Positions 51,818 through 60,518 of a stretch of 64,000 nucleotides of DNA are shown piece after piece. Origin of the DNA: UBA5336 sp038522375 (lineage in GTDB: Bacteria; Pseudomonadota; Alphaproteobacteria; Caulobacterales; Hyphomonadaceae); contig JBCBKE010000002.1 of assembly GCA_038522375.1 (NCBI GenBank), forward strand, positions 26,383 through 90,382. The letters are read 5' to 3'. How positions within the stretch are numbered: the stretch's first letter is position 1; every line of letters begins with the position of its first letter. A program made the translations under genes and the position numbers. The notes beneath the pieces were generated by a model. The model was not told the origin of the DNA, made no database searches, and worked only from the letters and a program-made list of their open reading frames with translations.

Positions 51818-52387
51818 CTATGCAGTTAATGTCAAGACACCGTCGATCCCGGCCGACACGGTCTCGATGGAGGCCATGCCGTCCACTTCGGTCAGCTTGC
51901 CCCGCTCTGCATAGAGGGGGAGCAGCGGGGCGGTATCGGCATTGTACTTCTCAAGCCGGGTCTTGAACGTCTCGGGATTGTCGTCCTTGCGGCCCTGTTC
52001 CTGATACCGCTTGGTCACGCGCTCCAGCAGGGCATCTTCATCGACCACGAGCCGGATGACCTGATGGACCTCGGTACCGCGCTTCTCCAGCAGGGCATCG
52101 AGCGCTTCGGCCTGCCCCACGGTGCGGGGGAAACCGTCATAGATGAAACCGGGCGCATCCGTGTGAGATGCCAGTTGCTCGTCGATCAGGTCGATGACGA
52201 TCTCGTCGGAGACCAACCCGCCTTCATCCATGATCTTGGCGACCCGTTGGCCGAGTTCCGATCCCGATGACCGCGCGGCACGGAGCATGTCGCCTGTGGA
52301 GAGTTGAATGTATCCGCGCTCTTCAACCAGTCGTTTGGCCTGTGTTCCTTTGCCAGCGGCCGGCGGGCCAAACAGGATCAGGTTCAT
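51818..52387 (-). CDS. adk: Adenylate kinase
   Basis: The 189-residue product has P-loop GPPAAGKGTQAKRL, then DGFPRTVGQAEAL and the short-lid form of the family (VVDEDALLERV, then KTRLEKYNADTAPLL). It lacks the zinc-binding four-Cys lid. Adk balances AMP, ADP and ATP. Its start overlaps the secY stop by four bases (ATGA), so translation is coupled. Confidence 0.96.
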   Translation of the reverse strand: MNLILFGPPAAGKGTQAKRLVEERGYIQLSTGDMLRAARSSGSELGQRVAKIMDEGGLVSDEIVIDLIDEQLASHTDAPGFIYDGFPRTVGQAEALDALLEKRGTEVHQVIRLVVDEDALLERVTKRYQEQGRKDDNPETFKTRLEKYNADTAPLLPLYAERGKLTEVDGMASIETVSAGIDGVLTLTA

Positions 52388-53763
52388 TTTTTACGTCCTC
52401 CCAGTCGCGATTTCTTGATCATGCCTTCGTATTGATGGGCAATCATGTGCGACTGGATCTGGGTGACGGTATCCATGGTGACCGACACGACAATCAGCAG
52501 CGATGTGCCCCCAATGTAAAAGGGGATGTCTGGATAATACCGTCGCAACAGTTCCGGCAGGATACAGACGAACACAAGATAGATAGCGCCAATGGTCGTA
52601 AGTCGAGTCAACACATAGTCTATGTACGCAGCGGTGTTCTTGCCCGGCCGGATACCAGGGAGGAAGCCGCCATACTTCCTGAGATTCTCCGCGGTCTCCT
52701 GCGGATTGAACATGATGGAGGTGTAGAAGAAACAGAAGAACGCCACCAGCACTGCATAGGTGATGATATAGCTCCATGAGCCCGGCGAGAAATTCTGCGC
52801 CAGCCAGGTGAGCGATTGGGACACCATCCCATCGCCCGCAGCGGCCACGGCGTTCGGGTCGGCCGTGTTCCCACCCGTGAAGCCGATGGCCGTGAGCGGC
52901 AACATCAGCAGGGCGATCGCGAAGATCGGCGGGATCACGCCCGACGTGTTGATCTTGAGCGGCAGGAACGAGCTTTGGCCCTGCATCATCTGGTTGCCCT
53001 GCTGGCGCTTCGGATACTGGATGAGGAGCCGCCGCTGGGACCGTTCGATGAAGACGATGAACACCACCAGGGCGATCACCAGCGCGACGATCAGCAGGAT
53101 GAAGCCCACATTGGCCGAGGTGGCCCGGGCCGTTGAGAGCGTATTGGCGATTGCCTTGGGCATTTCGGCGATGATGCCGGCGAAGATGATCAGCGAGATG
53201 CCGTTGCCGACGCCGCGGGCGGTAATCTGCTCGCCCATCCACATGAGGAGCATGGTGCCGCCCGTGAGCGTGACAACGCCGGTCAGCACGAAGAACCAGT
53301 TGGGGATTGTCTCCAACGCCATGCCGGCATTGGCCATGCCGATGGAGATGCCGAAACTCTGAACCAGGGCAAAGCCCAGCGTCATGTAGCGGGTATACTG
53401 GTTGATCTGTTTCCGGCCCGCCTCGCCTTCCTTCTTCAGCTTCTCCAGGGTGGGAGACGCCGACGCCATCATCTGCATGATGATGGACGCGGTGATATAG
53501 GGCATCACGTTGAGGGCGAAGATGCCCATACGTTCCAGCGCCCCGCCTGAGAACATGTTCGCACTGCCGAGGATACCGCCCGACTGGCTCTCGAAGAACT
53601 GGGCGTATTGGCCAGGATCAATGCCGGGAACAGGGATAAAGGTCCCGAGCCGGTAAAGAACCAGGATCCCGAGGGTGAACAGGATCCGGCTTTGCAGGTC
53701 CTTTGCCTTGGCGAAACTGTCGAAGGACATGTTGCGCGCAAGTTGTTCGGCGGTTGAGGCCAC
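52384..53763 (-). CDS. secY: Preprotein translocase subunit SecY
   Basis: A 459-residue membrane protein with ten helices. It has AKDLQSRILFTLGILVLYRL, GIDPGQYAQF, IMPYITASIIMQMM-type helix 2 and RQINQYTR, and FNPQETAENLRKYGGFLPGI in the cytosolic loop that contacts SecA and the ribosome. SecY is the protein-conducting channel. It lies between rplO and adk as in the usual spc operon. Confidence 0.97.
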   Translation of the reverse strand: MASTAEQLARNMSFDSFAKAKDLQSRILFTLGILVLYRLGTFIPVPGIDPGQYAQFFESQSGGILGSANMFSGGALERMGIFALNVMPYITASIIMQMMASASPTLEKLKKEGEAGRKQINQYTRYMTLGFALVQSFGISIGMANAGMALETIPNWFFVLTGVVTLTGGTMLLMWMGEQITARGVGNGISLIIFAGIIAEMPKAIANTLSTARATSANVGFILLIVALVIALVVFIVFIERSQRRLLIQYPKRQQGNQMMQGQSSFLPLKINTSGVIPPIFAIALLMLPLTAIGFTGGNTADPNAVAAAGDGMVSQSLTWLAQNFSPGSWSYIITYAVLVAFFCFFYTSIMFNPQETAENLRKYGGFLPGIRPGKNTAAYIDYVLTRLTTIGAIYLVFVCILPELLRRYYPDIPFYIGGTSLLIVVSVTMDTVTQIQSHMIAHQYEGMIKKSRLGGRKK

Positions 53764-53868
53764 GGGGCACTCCTCCCGTTAAAAACGACGTGTGCCGCCA
53801 AGATCGTCGGCGGGGAAGGATTTGTGAAGGGGCAGACAGAAAAACATCTGTTACCCGTGGCTCCAAGG

Positions 53869-54348
53869 TTACTCAGACGCTTCCGGGGCTGGAGCGGTTA
53901 TCGTCACCTGTCCGCCGGCCGCTTCGATTGCCTGAACAGCGGCCTTCGACGCGCCCGAGACCGTTATGGTTGCCGCTTTCGGCGCGTCACCCTTGGCGAG
54001 AAGCCGGATGCCGTTCGGCGCCTTCCGCACGACACCGGACGAAACCAGCGTGGCCTCGGTGATGTCATTTGCGTCGAGCTTGCCGTCCGCGATCGCCTTC
54101 GAAATCCGGCCGATATTCACCCAGGCTGCCCGCCGGCCCTTGTTTGGCGACGTGAAGCCGCGCTTTGGCAGGCGCATATAGATCGGCATCTGCCCACCTT
54201 CGAAGCCATTGATGGCAACGCCCGACCGGGATTTCTGGCCCTTGACGCCGCGACCACCGGTCTTGCCCTTGCCTGAGCCAACCCCACGGCCAACCCGCTT
54301 GCGCGCCTGGGTCGCGCCCGAGGCTGGAGAAAGTTCGTTCAGTTTCAT
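53869..54348 (-). CDS. rplO: 50S ribosomal protein L15
   Basis: A 159-residue protein: MKLNELSPASGATQARKRVG, GRGVGSGKGKTGGRGVKGQK, RSGVAINGFEGGQMPIYMRL, then a C-terminal beta domain. L15 is an assembly protein of the 50S subunit. secY follows it after about 105 bases. Confidence 0.97.
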   Translation of the reverse strand: MKLNELSPASGATQARKRVGRGVGSGKGKTGGRGVKGQKSRSGVAINGFEGGQMPIYMRLPKRGFTSPNKGRRAAWVNIGRISKAIADGKLDANDITEATLVSSGVVRKAPNGIRLLAKGDAPKAATITVSGASKAAVQAIEAAGGQVTITAPAPEASE

Positions 54349-54413
54349 CGTTCTATCTTTCCAATCCCTGCGGTGGGCTGTTCAAGCCCCGCGGCGCAAC
54401 ACCAATGATCCGA

Positions 54414-54605
54414 CTAGGCGCCTTCTTCCACGATTTCGACCATGTGCTGGACCTTTGTGATCATGCCCCGCACTTCGGGCGTGTCCTTCAAGGTGCGCTC
54501 CCGGCCCATCTTGTTCAGCCCGAGCCCGATCAGCGTGCGGCGCTGGCGGTCATCGCGGCGGATCGGGCTGCCGGTCTGGCGAATGGTGATGGTCTTGTCT
54601 GCCAT
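54414..54605 (-). CDS. rpmD: 50S ribosomal protein L30
   Basis: A 63-residue protein from ATG 54605: TITIRQTGSPIRRDDRQRRT and LIGLGLNKMGRERTLKDTPE, the L30 core. The frame stays open upstream into rpsE, but ATG 54605 fits the family. It follows rpsE by 13 bases. Confidence 0.95.
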   Translation of the reverse strand: MADKTITIRQTGSPIRRDDRQRRTLIGLGLNKMGRERTLKDTPEVRGMITKVQHMVEIVEEGA

Positions 54606-54618
54606 GTCCCGACGTCTC

Positions 54619-55209
54619 CTAGTTGGTGGCTTCGGCCATGCCGGCCTCGGACGCACCGTCGGTGCGGCGGCCGACAATGTCCTGCACCTTCAGCCCACGT
54701 TTGGAAGCGATGGACCGGGGACTGGCCTGGTTCTTCAGCGCGTCGAACGTGGCCCGTACCATGTTGTAGGGGTTGGAGGTGCCCTGGGACTTGCCGACAA
54801 CATCCTGAATGCCGAGCGCTTCCATCACCGCACGCATGGGACCACCGGCAATCACGCCGGTTCCGGGAGGAGCTGCGCGCAGCAGCACCTTGCCAGCGCC
54901 GTGGCGGCCGGTGCCGTCATGGTGCAAGGTCCGGCCTTCCCGAAGGGGCACACGAACCATGTTTCGCTTGGCCTCCTCGGTGGCCTTGCGGATGGCTTCA
55001 GGCACTTCACGGGCCTTGCCCTTGCCGAAACCCGCCCGGCCCTTGCCGTCGCCGACGATCACGAGCGCGGCAAAACCGAAGTTCTTGCCGCCCTTGACCG
55101 TTTTCGCCACCCGGTTGATTCCAACCAGCTTGTCGATGAACTCATTCTGTTCTTCGTCGCGATCCCGGCCCCGTCCGCGGCCACGCCCACCACCGTCTCG
55201 TTCTGCCAT
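54619..55209 (-). CDS. rpsE: 30S ribosomal protein S5
   Basis: A 196-residue protein with EFIDKLVGINRVAKTVKGGK, FAALVIVGDGKGRAGFGKGK, and VPLREGRTLHHDGTGRHGAG. The N-terminus carries a Gly/Arg-rich stretch (GGGRGRGRGRDRDE) that lengthens it relative to many S5 proteins. S5 acts at the mRNA entrance of the 30S subunit. Confidence 0.97.
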   Translation of the reverse strand: MAERDGGGRGRGRGRDRDEEQNEFIDKLVGINRVAKTVKGGKNFGFAALVIVGDGKGRAGFGKGKAREVPEAIRKATEEAKRNMVRVPLREGRTLHHDGTGRHGAGKVLLRAAPPGTGVIAGGPMRAVMEALGIQDVVGKSQGTSNPYNMVRATFDALKNQASPRSIASKRGLKVQDIVGRRTDGASEAGMAEATN

Positions 55210-55220
55210 ATTCCGGCTCC

Positions 55221-55583
55221 CTAGAACTTGAGGCCGCCCTGACGGGCAGCGTCGGCAAGGGCTTTCACCCGGCCATGGAATTGATATCCGCCGCGGTCGA
55301 AGACCACGTCCTCGATGCCGGCTTTCCTCGCCCGCTCAGCGAGAAGCTCGCCGACCTTCGCAGCCGCATCGGTGTCTGCGCCGGTCTTCAGGCCCTTGCG
55401 GAGATCCTGCTCAAGCGTCGATGCCGCGGCTACGGTCACACCCTTTTCATCATCGATGATCTGGGCGGAAATGTTCTTGTGGCTGCGCGCCACGCTCAGG
55501 CGCGGCCGCCCATCGGACAGCTTTTTCAGGCGAATGCGGGCCCGTTCGGCCCGCCGTTTGAAACGGTCTCGTGAACTTTTCAT
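55221..55583 (-). CDS. rplR: 50S ribosomal protein L18
   Basis: A 120-residue protein from ATG 55583: RFKRRAERARIRLKKLSDGR, RLSVARSHKNISAQIIDDE, and FDRGGYQFHGRVKALADAAR, all L18 motifs. It binds 5S rRNA. The in-frame upstream ATG at 55700 would overlap rplF, so 55583 is chosen. Confidence 0.96.
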   Translation of the reverse strand: MKSSRDRFKRRAERARIRLKKLSDGRPRLSVARSHKNISAQIIDDEKGVTVAAASTLEQDLRKGLKTGADTDAAAKVGELLAERARKAGIEDVVFDRGGYQFHGRVKALADAARQGGLKF

Positions 55584-55587
55584 CGGA

Positions 55588-56199
55588 CTACTTCTTCTTG
55601 CCTTCCTTGCGACGGACATATTCGCCGTCATAACGCACGCCCTTGCCCTTGTACGGTTCTGGCGGGCGGTAAGCTCGGATTTCCGAGGCGACCTGGCCAA
55701 CCATGGCCTTGTCGATCCCGCTCACGATCACTTCGGTCGGTTTTGGCGCGGCCAGATCAATCCCATCTGGTGCCTGGTAGACCACATCATGGGAAAAACC
55801 CAGCGCCAGCTTCAGGTCCTTGCCCTGCATCTGTGCCCGGTATCCGACGCCCTGGATCTCCAGGGTCCTGGAGAAGCCTTCGGTGACGCCCTGTATCAGA
55901 TTGGCGACATTGGCCCGGGCTGTGCCCCATTGGGTCCGCGCTTCGGAATCGAGGCTTTCGGCGAAGGTTGGCTCGCGCTTGCCCTTGGCCTTGAAACTCT
56001 CGATCCGCTCATTGGCCTTCTTGACCAGGTCTTCCCGGGGCAGGACCGTCAGCTCATTATCATTCAGCGTCGGCGTGATCACCTCCGGCAAGGTGAGGCT
56101 CATTTCACCCTTCTTGCCCTTGGCCTGGATCACCTGGCCGTTCACCGTGACATTCGTGCCGCCGGGGACGGGGACAGGGAGTTTTCCGATACGGGACAT
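55588..56199 (-). CDS. rplF: 50S ribosomal protein L6 with an internal insertion
   Basis: A 203-residue protein with SRIGKLPVPVPGGTNVTVNG, TQWGTARANVANLIQGVTEG, LEIQGVGYRAQMQGKDLKLA and GKGVRYDGEYVRRKEGKKK. L6 proteins are usually about 177 residues. The extra residues lie at about 57-85 (DLVKKANERIESFKAKGKRE region), between the first domain and the conserved TARA helix. It sits near the GTPase-associated centre. Confidence 0.97.
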   Translation of the reverse strand: MSRIGKLPVPVPGGTNVTVNGQVIQAKGKKGEMSLTLPEVITPTLNDNELTVLPREDLVKKANERIESFKAKGKREPTFAESLDSEARTQWGTARANVANLIQGVTEGFSRTLEIQGVGYRAQMQGKDLKLALGFSHDVVYQAPDGIDLAAPKPTEVIVSGIDKAMVGQVASEIRAYRPPEPYKGKGVRYDGEYVRRKEGKKK

Positions 56200-56213
56200 C
56201 TCGACTTCCTCGC

Positions 56214-56609
56214 CTAGAATACGCGGCAGAGAATTTCTCCGCCCACATTTTCCTGCCGTGCCGTCTGGTCGGACATCACGCCCTTGGACGTGGACAGGAT
56301 GTTGATGCCAAGGCCGTTGCTGACCAATGGCAGGTCGGTCACGGATGAATAGACCCGCCGGCCCGGCTTCGAGATCCGCTTGATCTCGGAGATCACGGGC
56401 GAGCCATCATAGTACTTCAGCTCGATCTCGATGTCCTTGTGGCCATCCTTCTCGACTTCCGTGAAACCGCGAATGTAGCCCTCTGACTGGAGGACCTTCA
56501 GCACACGAAGACGCATCTTGGACGCGGGCGTGACCACCCGGTTCATGCCGCGCATCTGGGCGTTGCGGATCCGTGTGATCATGTCACCGATGGGATCGGA
56601 CAATTGCAT
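56214..56609 (-). CDS. rpsH: 30S ribosomal protein S8
   Basis: A 131-residue protein: SDPIGDMITRIRNAQMRGMN, VLKVLQSEGYIRGFTEVE and a C-terminal LGINILSTSKGVMSDQTAR, VGGEILCRVF. S8 binds the central domain of 16S rRNA and is a known translational regulator of the spc operon in E. coli. It overlaps nothing; rpsN lies 17 bases upstream. Confidence 0.97.
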   Translation of the reverse strand: MQLSDPIGDMITRIRNAQMRGMNRVVTPASKMRLRVLKVLQSEGYIRGFTEVEKDGHKDIEIELKYYDGSPVISEIKRISKPGRRVYSSVTDLPLVSNGLGINILSTSKGVMSDQTARQENVGGEILCRVF

Positions 56610-56626
56610 ATCAGTCTATCGCCTCC

Positions 56627-56932
56627 CTACCAGCTGGACTTTACCAGGCCGGGCACCATGCCCTGGGAGCCGAGCTCCCGAAGCGCGATGCGCGACATTT
56701 TCAATTTCCGGTAGTACCCACGGGGCCGACCGGTCACTTCGCAGCGGTTTCGCACCCGGTTTGGCGCCGAATTCCGCGGCAGCTCAGCCAGCATGAGACG
56801 CGCCTTGAAGCGATCCTCCAGCGACAGGCTGTCATCCATGGCGACGGCTTTCAGCCGTTCACGCCGGGCTGCGTATTTTGCAGCGAGCTTTGCCCGCTTG
56901 TTATTCCGCTCAATTGCGCTTTTCTTGGCCAT
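56627..56932 (-). CDS. rpsN: 30S ribosomal protein S14
   Basis: A 101-residue protein with MAKKSAIERNNKRAKLAAKY and RFKARLMLAELPRNSAPNRV, RNRCEVTGRPRGYYRKLK, ending LVKSSW. It is the zinc-free long form (no CXXC pairs). S14 is in the 30S head. Confidence 0.97.
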   Translation of the reverse strand: MAKKSAIERNNKRAKLAAKYAARRERLKAVAMDDSLSLEDRFKARLMLAELPRNSAPNRVRNRCEVTGRPRGYYRKLKMSRIALRELGSQGMVPGLVKSSW

Positions 56933-56950
56933 TGACTCAAATCTCCCGCG

Positions 56951-57502
56951 CTAGGTCCGGAACGGGAAGCCGCACTCGGCGAGGAGGGCCCGGGCTTCTT
57001 CGTTCGTGGGTGCGGTCGTGCACACGATAATGTCCAATCCCCGGATCGTCTCGACCTGATCGTAGTTGATCTCCGGGAACACGATGTGTTCTTTCACGCC
57101 CATGGCGTAGTTGCCTTTTCCGTCGAAACTCTTGCCGTTGAGGCCCCGGAAGTCCTTCACCCGCGGCAGGGCGATGGTTACCAGCCGGTCGAGGAATTCA
57201 TACATCCGGTCCCGGCGCAGGGTGACCTTCACGCCGATCGGCATGCCTTCGCGCAACTTGAAGCCGGCAATCGACTTACGCGCCTTGGTGGCAACGGGTT
57301 TCTGTCCGGCAATCAGGGTCATCTCCTCAAGCGCCTGCTTGATCTTCTTGGAGTCCTGGACCGCTTCGCCGACGCCCATGTTCAGCACGACCTTGTCGAG
57401 CTTGGGCACCTGCATCGGATTGGTGTAGCCGAACTGCTCCGTGAGGGAGTTGCGGATCTGGCTCACATACTTGGTTTTCAGCCTGGGCGTGTAATCAGAC
57501 AT
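56951..57502 (-). CDS. rplE: 50S ribosomal protein L5
   Basis: A 183-residue protein from ATG 57502: MSDYTPRLKTKYVSQIRNSL, PKLDKVVLNMGVGEAVQDSK, GFKLREGMPIGVKVTLRRDR, then GLDIIVCTTAPTNEEARALL. L5 binds 5S rRNA in the central protuberance. It overlaps the rplX stop by eight bases. Confidence 0.97.
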   Translation of the reverse strand: MSDYTPRLKTKYVSQIRNSLTEQFGYTNPMQVPKLDKVVLNMGVGEAVQDSKKIKQALEEMTLIAGQKPVATKARKSIAGFKLREGMPIGVKVTLRRDRMYEFLDRLVTIALPRVKDFRGLNGKSFDGKGNYAMGVKEHIVFPEINYDQVETIRGLDIIVCTTAPTNEEARALLAECGFPFRT

Positions 57503-57812
57503 CGATCGATTCTCCGGACCGCTTGGCAAAGCGGAACTTGCGCCCGTGTTCGTCGGTCTTGAACCCGACGCGGGTGGGCTTACCGTCGGTTGGGTCGCGG
57601 TGGGCGACATTCGACAGGTTGATCGGCGCCTCAAAGCGTTTGATGCCGCCGGGGTCCATCTGGCTTGGTTTCTTGTGACGGGTCACAACGTTCACACCCT
57701 GGACAACGCAGCGGTTTTCCTTGGGGATCACGCGCAGCACCTTGCCCGACGCGCCCTTATCCTTGCCCGTCAGCACCACAACCGTGTCGCCCGTTCTGAT
57801 CTTGGCAGCCAT
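57495..57812 (-). CDS. rplX: 50S ribosomal protein L24
   Basis: A 105-residue KOW-domain protein: KIRTGDTVVVLTGKDKGASG, VVQGVNVVTRHKKPSQMDPG and RFAKRSGESIDV. L24 is one of the first proteins to bind 23S rRNA. It overlaps the rplE start by eight bases and begins two bases after rplN. Confidence 0.97.
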   Translation of the reverse strand: MAAKIRTGDTVVVLTGKDKGASGKVLRVIPKENRCVVQGVNVVTRHKKPSQMDPGGIKRFEAPINLSNVAHRDPTDGKPTRVGFKTDEHGRKFRFAKRSGESIDV

Positions 57813-57814
57813 GT

Positions 57815-58183
57815 CTACAGAACCTCCGGCGCGAGGGAGACGATCTTCATGTGGTTCTTGGCGCGCAGTTCACGGGGAACCGGGCCGAAGATCCGCGTGC
57901 CGATCGGCTCGCCATTCGTATTCACAAGCACGGCGGCATTGGTGTCGAAGCGGATCACCGACCCGTCGACGCGCTTGATATCCTTGGCCACGCGCACGAC
58001 GACAGCGCGGCGGACATCGCCCTTCTTGACGCGGCCCGTGGGGATCGCCTCCTTGACGGACACCACGATGATGTCACCGACGCTGGCATAACGCCGCCCC
58101 GCCCCACCCAGCACCTTGATGCACTGGACCCGGCGGGCGCCGGAATTATCGGCCACCTTGAGGTTTGTCTGCATCTGGATCAT
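57815..58183 (-). CDS. rplN: 50S ribosomal protein L14
   Basis: A 122-residue protein: MIQMQTNLKVADNSGARRVQ, CIKVLGGAGRRYASVGDII and GTRIFGPVPRELRAKNHMKI. L14 lies at the subunit interface. Its start overlaps the rpsQ stop by four bases (ATGA). Confidence 0.98.
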   Translation of the reverse strand: MIQMQTNLKVADNSGARRVQCIKVLGGAGRRYASVGDIIVVSVKEAIPTGRVKKGDVRRAVVVRVAKDIKRVDGSVIRFDTNAAVLVNTNGEPIGTRIFGPVPRELRAKNHMKIVSLAPEVL

Positions 58184-58440
58184 GCGTCGCCTCCATCGGC
58201 CGCAGCCCCATCGGCAGTCATCAGTTCCCAGCGCTTCAGCTTGGAGCGTGCCGGCCCCTCAATGATCGAAACGGTCTGGCCTTCCTGGGCCGCATTTGCC
58301 TCGTCATGGGCGTGGTATTTCTTCGAACGCCGCACAATCTTCTTGTAGAGGGGATGCAGGAACGTCCGCTCCACCCGGACAACGGCCGTCTTGTCACCTT
58401 TGGTGGAGACCACCACGCCTTCCATTACGCGTTTGGGCAT
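58180..58440 (-). CDS. rpsQ: 30S ribosomal protein S17
   Basis: An 86-residue protein: MPKRVMEGVVVSTKGDKTAV, VERTFLHPLYKKIVRRSKKY, HDEANAAQEGQTVSIIE. S17 binds the 5-prime domain of 16S rRNA. It lies 12 bases after rpmC. Confidence 0.97.
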   Translation of the reverse strand: MPKRVMEGVVVSTKGDKTAVVRVERTFLHPLYKKIVRRSKKYHAHDEANAAQEGQTVSIIEGPARSKLKRWELMTADGAAADGGDA

Positions 58441-58452
58441 CTGATCTCTCTC

Positions 58453-58671
58453 CTATTCCGCGCTTTGCGTGGCGTGGCCACGAAGCAGCGTTTTCACGGT
58501 GGCGATGTTCCGGCGGACCACGCGAACGGTGTGGGTCTTCTCGACCTGGCCGGTGGCTGTCTGAAAGCGCAGGTTGAACTGCTCCTTCTTCAGCTTCACC
58601 AGCTCATCCTTGAGTTGGCTTTCGGTCATCGACTTCAGCTCGTCGCGGCGCGCTGATTGCTTCTTGGCCAT
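58453..58671 (-). CDS. rpmC: 50S ribosomal protein L29
   Basis: A 72-residue helical hairpin protein: LKSMTESQLKDELVKLKKEQ, NLRFQTATGQVEKTHTVRV, VRRNIATVKTLLRG. L29 sits near the exit tunnel. It starts three bases after the rplP stop. Confidence 0.97.
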   Translation of the reverse strand: MAKKQSARRDELKSMTESQLKDELVKLKKEQFNLRFQTATGQVEKTHTVRVVRRNIATVKTLLRGHATQSAE

Positions 58672-58674
58672 GGC

Positions 58675-59091
58675 CTAGATCCCCTCAATCCGCTTGACGA
58701 CCTTGGTCCGCACCGGAAGCTTTGCAGCCCCCAGGCGCAGGGCCTCCATGGCCACTTCTTCGGGTACGCCGTCGATTTCGAACAGGATACGGCCTGGCGC
58801 CACGCGGGCGATCCAGCGATCGACCGAGCCCTTGCCCTTGCCCATCCGCACCTCGATCGGCTTTGCCGACACGGGCACATCGGGGAAGACCCGGATCCAC
58901 ACACGGCCCTGGCGCTTCATGTGACGCGTCACAGCCCGGCGGGTCGCCTCGATCTGACGGGCTGTTACCCGCTCTGGCTCCAGGGCCTTGAGACCGAAAC
59001 TGCCGAAAGAGAGGGTAAACCCACCCTTGGATGCGCCCTTGATCCGGCCCTTGAAGGCCTTTCTGAACTTGGTGCGTTTTGGCTGCAGCAT
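58675..59091 (-). CDS. rplP: 50S ribosomal protein L16
   Basis: A 138-residue protein: MLQPKRTKFRKAFKGRIKGA, RQIEATRRAVTRHMKRQGRV, VWIRVFPDVPVSAKPIEVRM, GKGKGSVDRWIARV. L16 contacts the A-site tRNA elbow. It overlaps the rpsC stop by one base (TGATG). Confidence 0.98.
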   Translation of the reverse strand: MLQPKRTKFRKAFKGRIKGASKGGFTLSFGSFGLKALEPERVTARQIEATRRAVTRHMKRQGRVWIRVFPDVPVSAKPIEVRMGKGKGSVDRWIARVAPGRILFEIDGVPEEVAMEALRLGAAKLPVRTKVVKRIEGI

Positions 59092-59825
59092 CAGTTGCCT
59101 CCACCCTGCGGGCCGGATGCTGGCCCGCGCTGGTTGCCCTGGCGGGCCCGCGCCTGGCCGGAACTTTCCAGCTTCTTGTCCTGGGCCATGGGATCATGCT
59201 CCATGATCTCGCCCTTGTAGATCCACACCTTGATGCCGATGATCCCGTAGGTCGTCTTGGCTTCTGCAGTGCCATAATCGATATCGGCCCGCAGCGTGTG
59301 CAGGGGCACCGACCCCTCCGCATACTGCTCGGTCCGCGCGATTTCAGCACCGCCGAGACGGCCGGCCACCATGATACGGACTCCCTGGGCGCCGAGCCGC
59401 ATGGTCGACTGGATCGACCGTTTCATGGCGCGGCGGAACGAACCGCGGCGCTCTAGCTGGCGGGCGATGTCCTCTGCCACGAGATTGGCGTCGATCTCGG
59501 GCTTGCGGATCTCGACCAGGTTCACCCGGACCTCATCGGAGACGATCTTTGCCAGCGACTTGCGGAGGCTTTCAATGTCAGCGCCCTTCTTGCCGATCAC
59601 GAGACCGGGGCGGGCCGTGTGAATCGTCACGATGCATTTCTTGTGGGGGCGCTCGATGATGATCTTCGAAATACCAGCCTGCTTCAGCTGTTTGCGCACA
59701 TGTTTGCGGACGGCCAGGTCCTCATGCAGCGTATCACCGAAATCCGAAGTATCCTTGTACCACCGGCTGTCGGACGTGCGGTTGATACCCAGGCGAAGCC
59801 CGATGGGATTGACTTTCTGACCCAT
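59091..59825 (-). CDS. rpsC: 30S ribosomal protein S3
   Basis: A 244-residue protein from ATG 59825: MGQKVNPIGLRLGINRTSDS, KH-domain VIGKKGADIESLRKSLAKIV, and GRLGGAEIARTEQYAEGSVP, LHTLRADIDYGTAEAKTTYG. S3 forms part of the mRNA entrance. The frame stays open upstream, but this start keeps the standard N-terminus and a one-base overlap with rplV. Confidence 0.97.
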   Translation of the reverse strand: MGQKVNPIGLRLGINRTSDSRWYKDTSDFGDTLHEDLAVRKHVRKQLKQAGISKIIIERPHKKCIVTIHTARPGLVIGKKGADIESLRKSLAKIVSDEVRVNLVEIRKPEIDANLVAEDIARQLERRGSFRRAMKRSIQSTMRLGAQGVRIMVAGRLGGAEIARTEQYAEGSVPLHTLRADIDYGTAEAKTTYGIIGIKVWIYKGEIMEHDPMAQDKKLESSGQARARQGNQRGPASGPQGGGN

Positions 59826-60223
59826 TACGCGGCCTCCAGATCTTCGGCTTCGATTGACGTATCGCGCAGCACGATGGTGAGCTGGGCGAAGGGTTTCATC
59901 ACCCGTGCAGCCCGCCCACGGGCGCGGGCCCGGATGCGTTTCATGACGAGGTTCTTGCCCACATGGGCCTCGGCAACGACCAGGCTGTCGATGTCCAGGT
60001 CGTGATTGTTCTCCGCGTTCGCGATGGCGCTTTTCAGGCACTTGAGCACCGCCTCTGCAGGACGCTTGCGTGAGAAGCTCAGCTCGTTGATCGCGCGCTC
60101 AGCCGTCAGGCCGCGGATCTGCTGTGCCAGGAGGTTGAGCTTCTGTGGGCTGCCGCGGTGCATCCGCAATACGGCACGGCTCTCATTGCTCGCCTGTTTC
60201 GGAGGATTTTTCGTCTGGCCCAT
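59825..60223 (-). CDS. rplV: 50S ribosomal protein L22
   Basis: A 132-residue protein: RAVLRMHRGSPQKLNLLAQQ, IRGLTAERAINELSFSRKRP, VGKNLVMKRIRARARGRAAR. The N-terminus has about a dozen extra residues. L22 lines the exit tunnel with a beta hairpin. It starts two bases after the rpsS stop and overlaps the rpsC start. Confidence 0.97.
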   Translation of the reverse strand: MGQTKNPPKQASNESRAVLRMHRGSPQKLNLLAQQIRGLTAERAINELSFSRKRPAEAVLKCLKSAIANAENNHDLDIDSLVVAEAHVGKNLVMKRIRARARGRAARVMKPFAQLTIVLRDTSIEAEDLEAA

Positions 60224-60225
60224 GC

Positions 60226-60504
60226 CTACCTCCTCCGCGCTTTCTTGTCCGCGCCGTGGCCGTAATAGGTCCGCGTCGGTGCAAACTCGCCCAGCTTGTG
60301 GCCGACCATTTCCTCGGAGATGGTCACGGGAATGAACTTGTTGCCGTTATGGACCTGAAAATTCAGGCCAATGAACTGGGGCATGACGGTGGAGCGGCGC
60401 GACCAGGTCTTGATCACCACGCGTTTTTCGGATTCGTGCGCAGCGGCGGCCTTCTTCAGAAGGTAGCCATCCACGAAAGGGCCTTTCCAGGTGGAACGGG
60501 GCAT
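60226..60504 (-). CDS. rpsS: 30S ribosomal protein S19
   Basis: A 92-residue protein: MPRSTWKGPFVDGYLLKKAA, VIKTWSRRSTVMPQFIGLN, HNGNKFIPVTISEEMVGHKL, GEFAPTRTY. S19 is in the 30S head near S13. It lies 14 bases after rplB. Confidence 0.98.
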   Translation of the reverse strand: MPRSTWKGPFVDGYLLKKAAAAHESEKRVVIKTWSRRSTVMPQFIGLNFQVHNGNKFIPVTISEEMVGHKLGEFAPTRTYYGHGADKKARRR

Positions 60505-60518
60505 GTCTCTCTCGCTCC

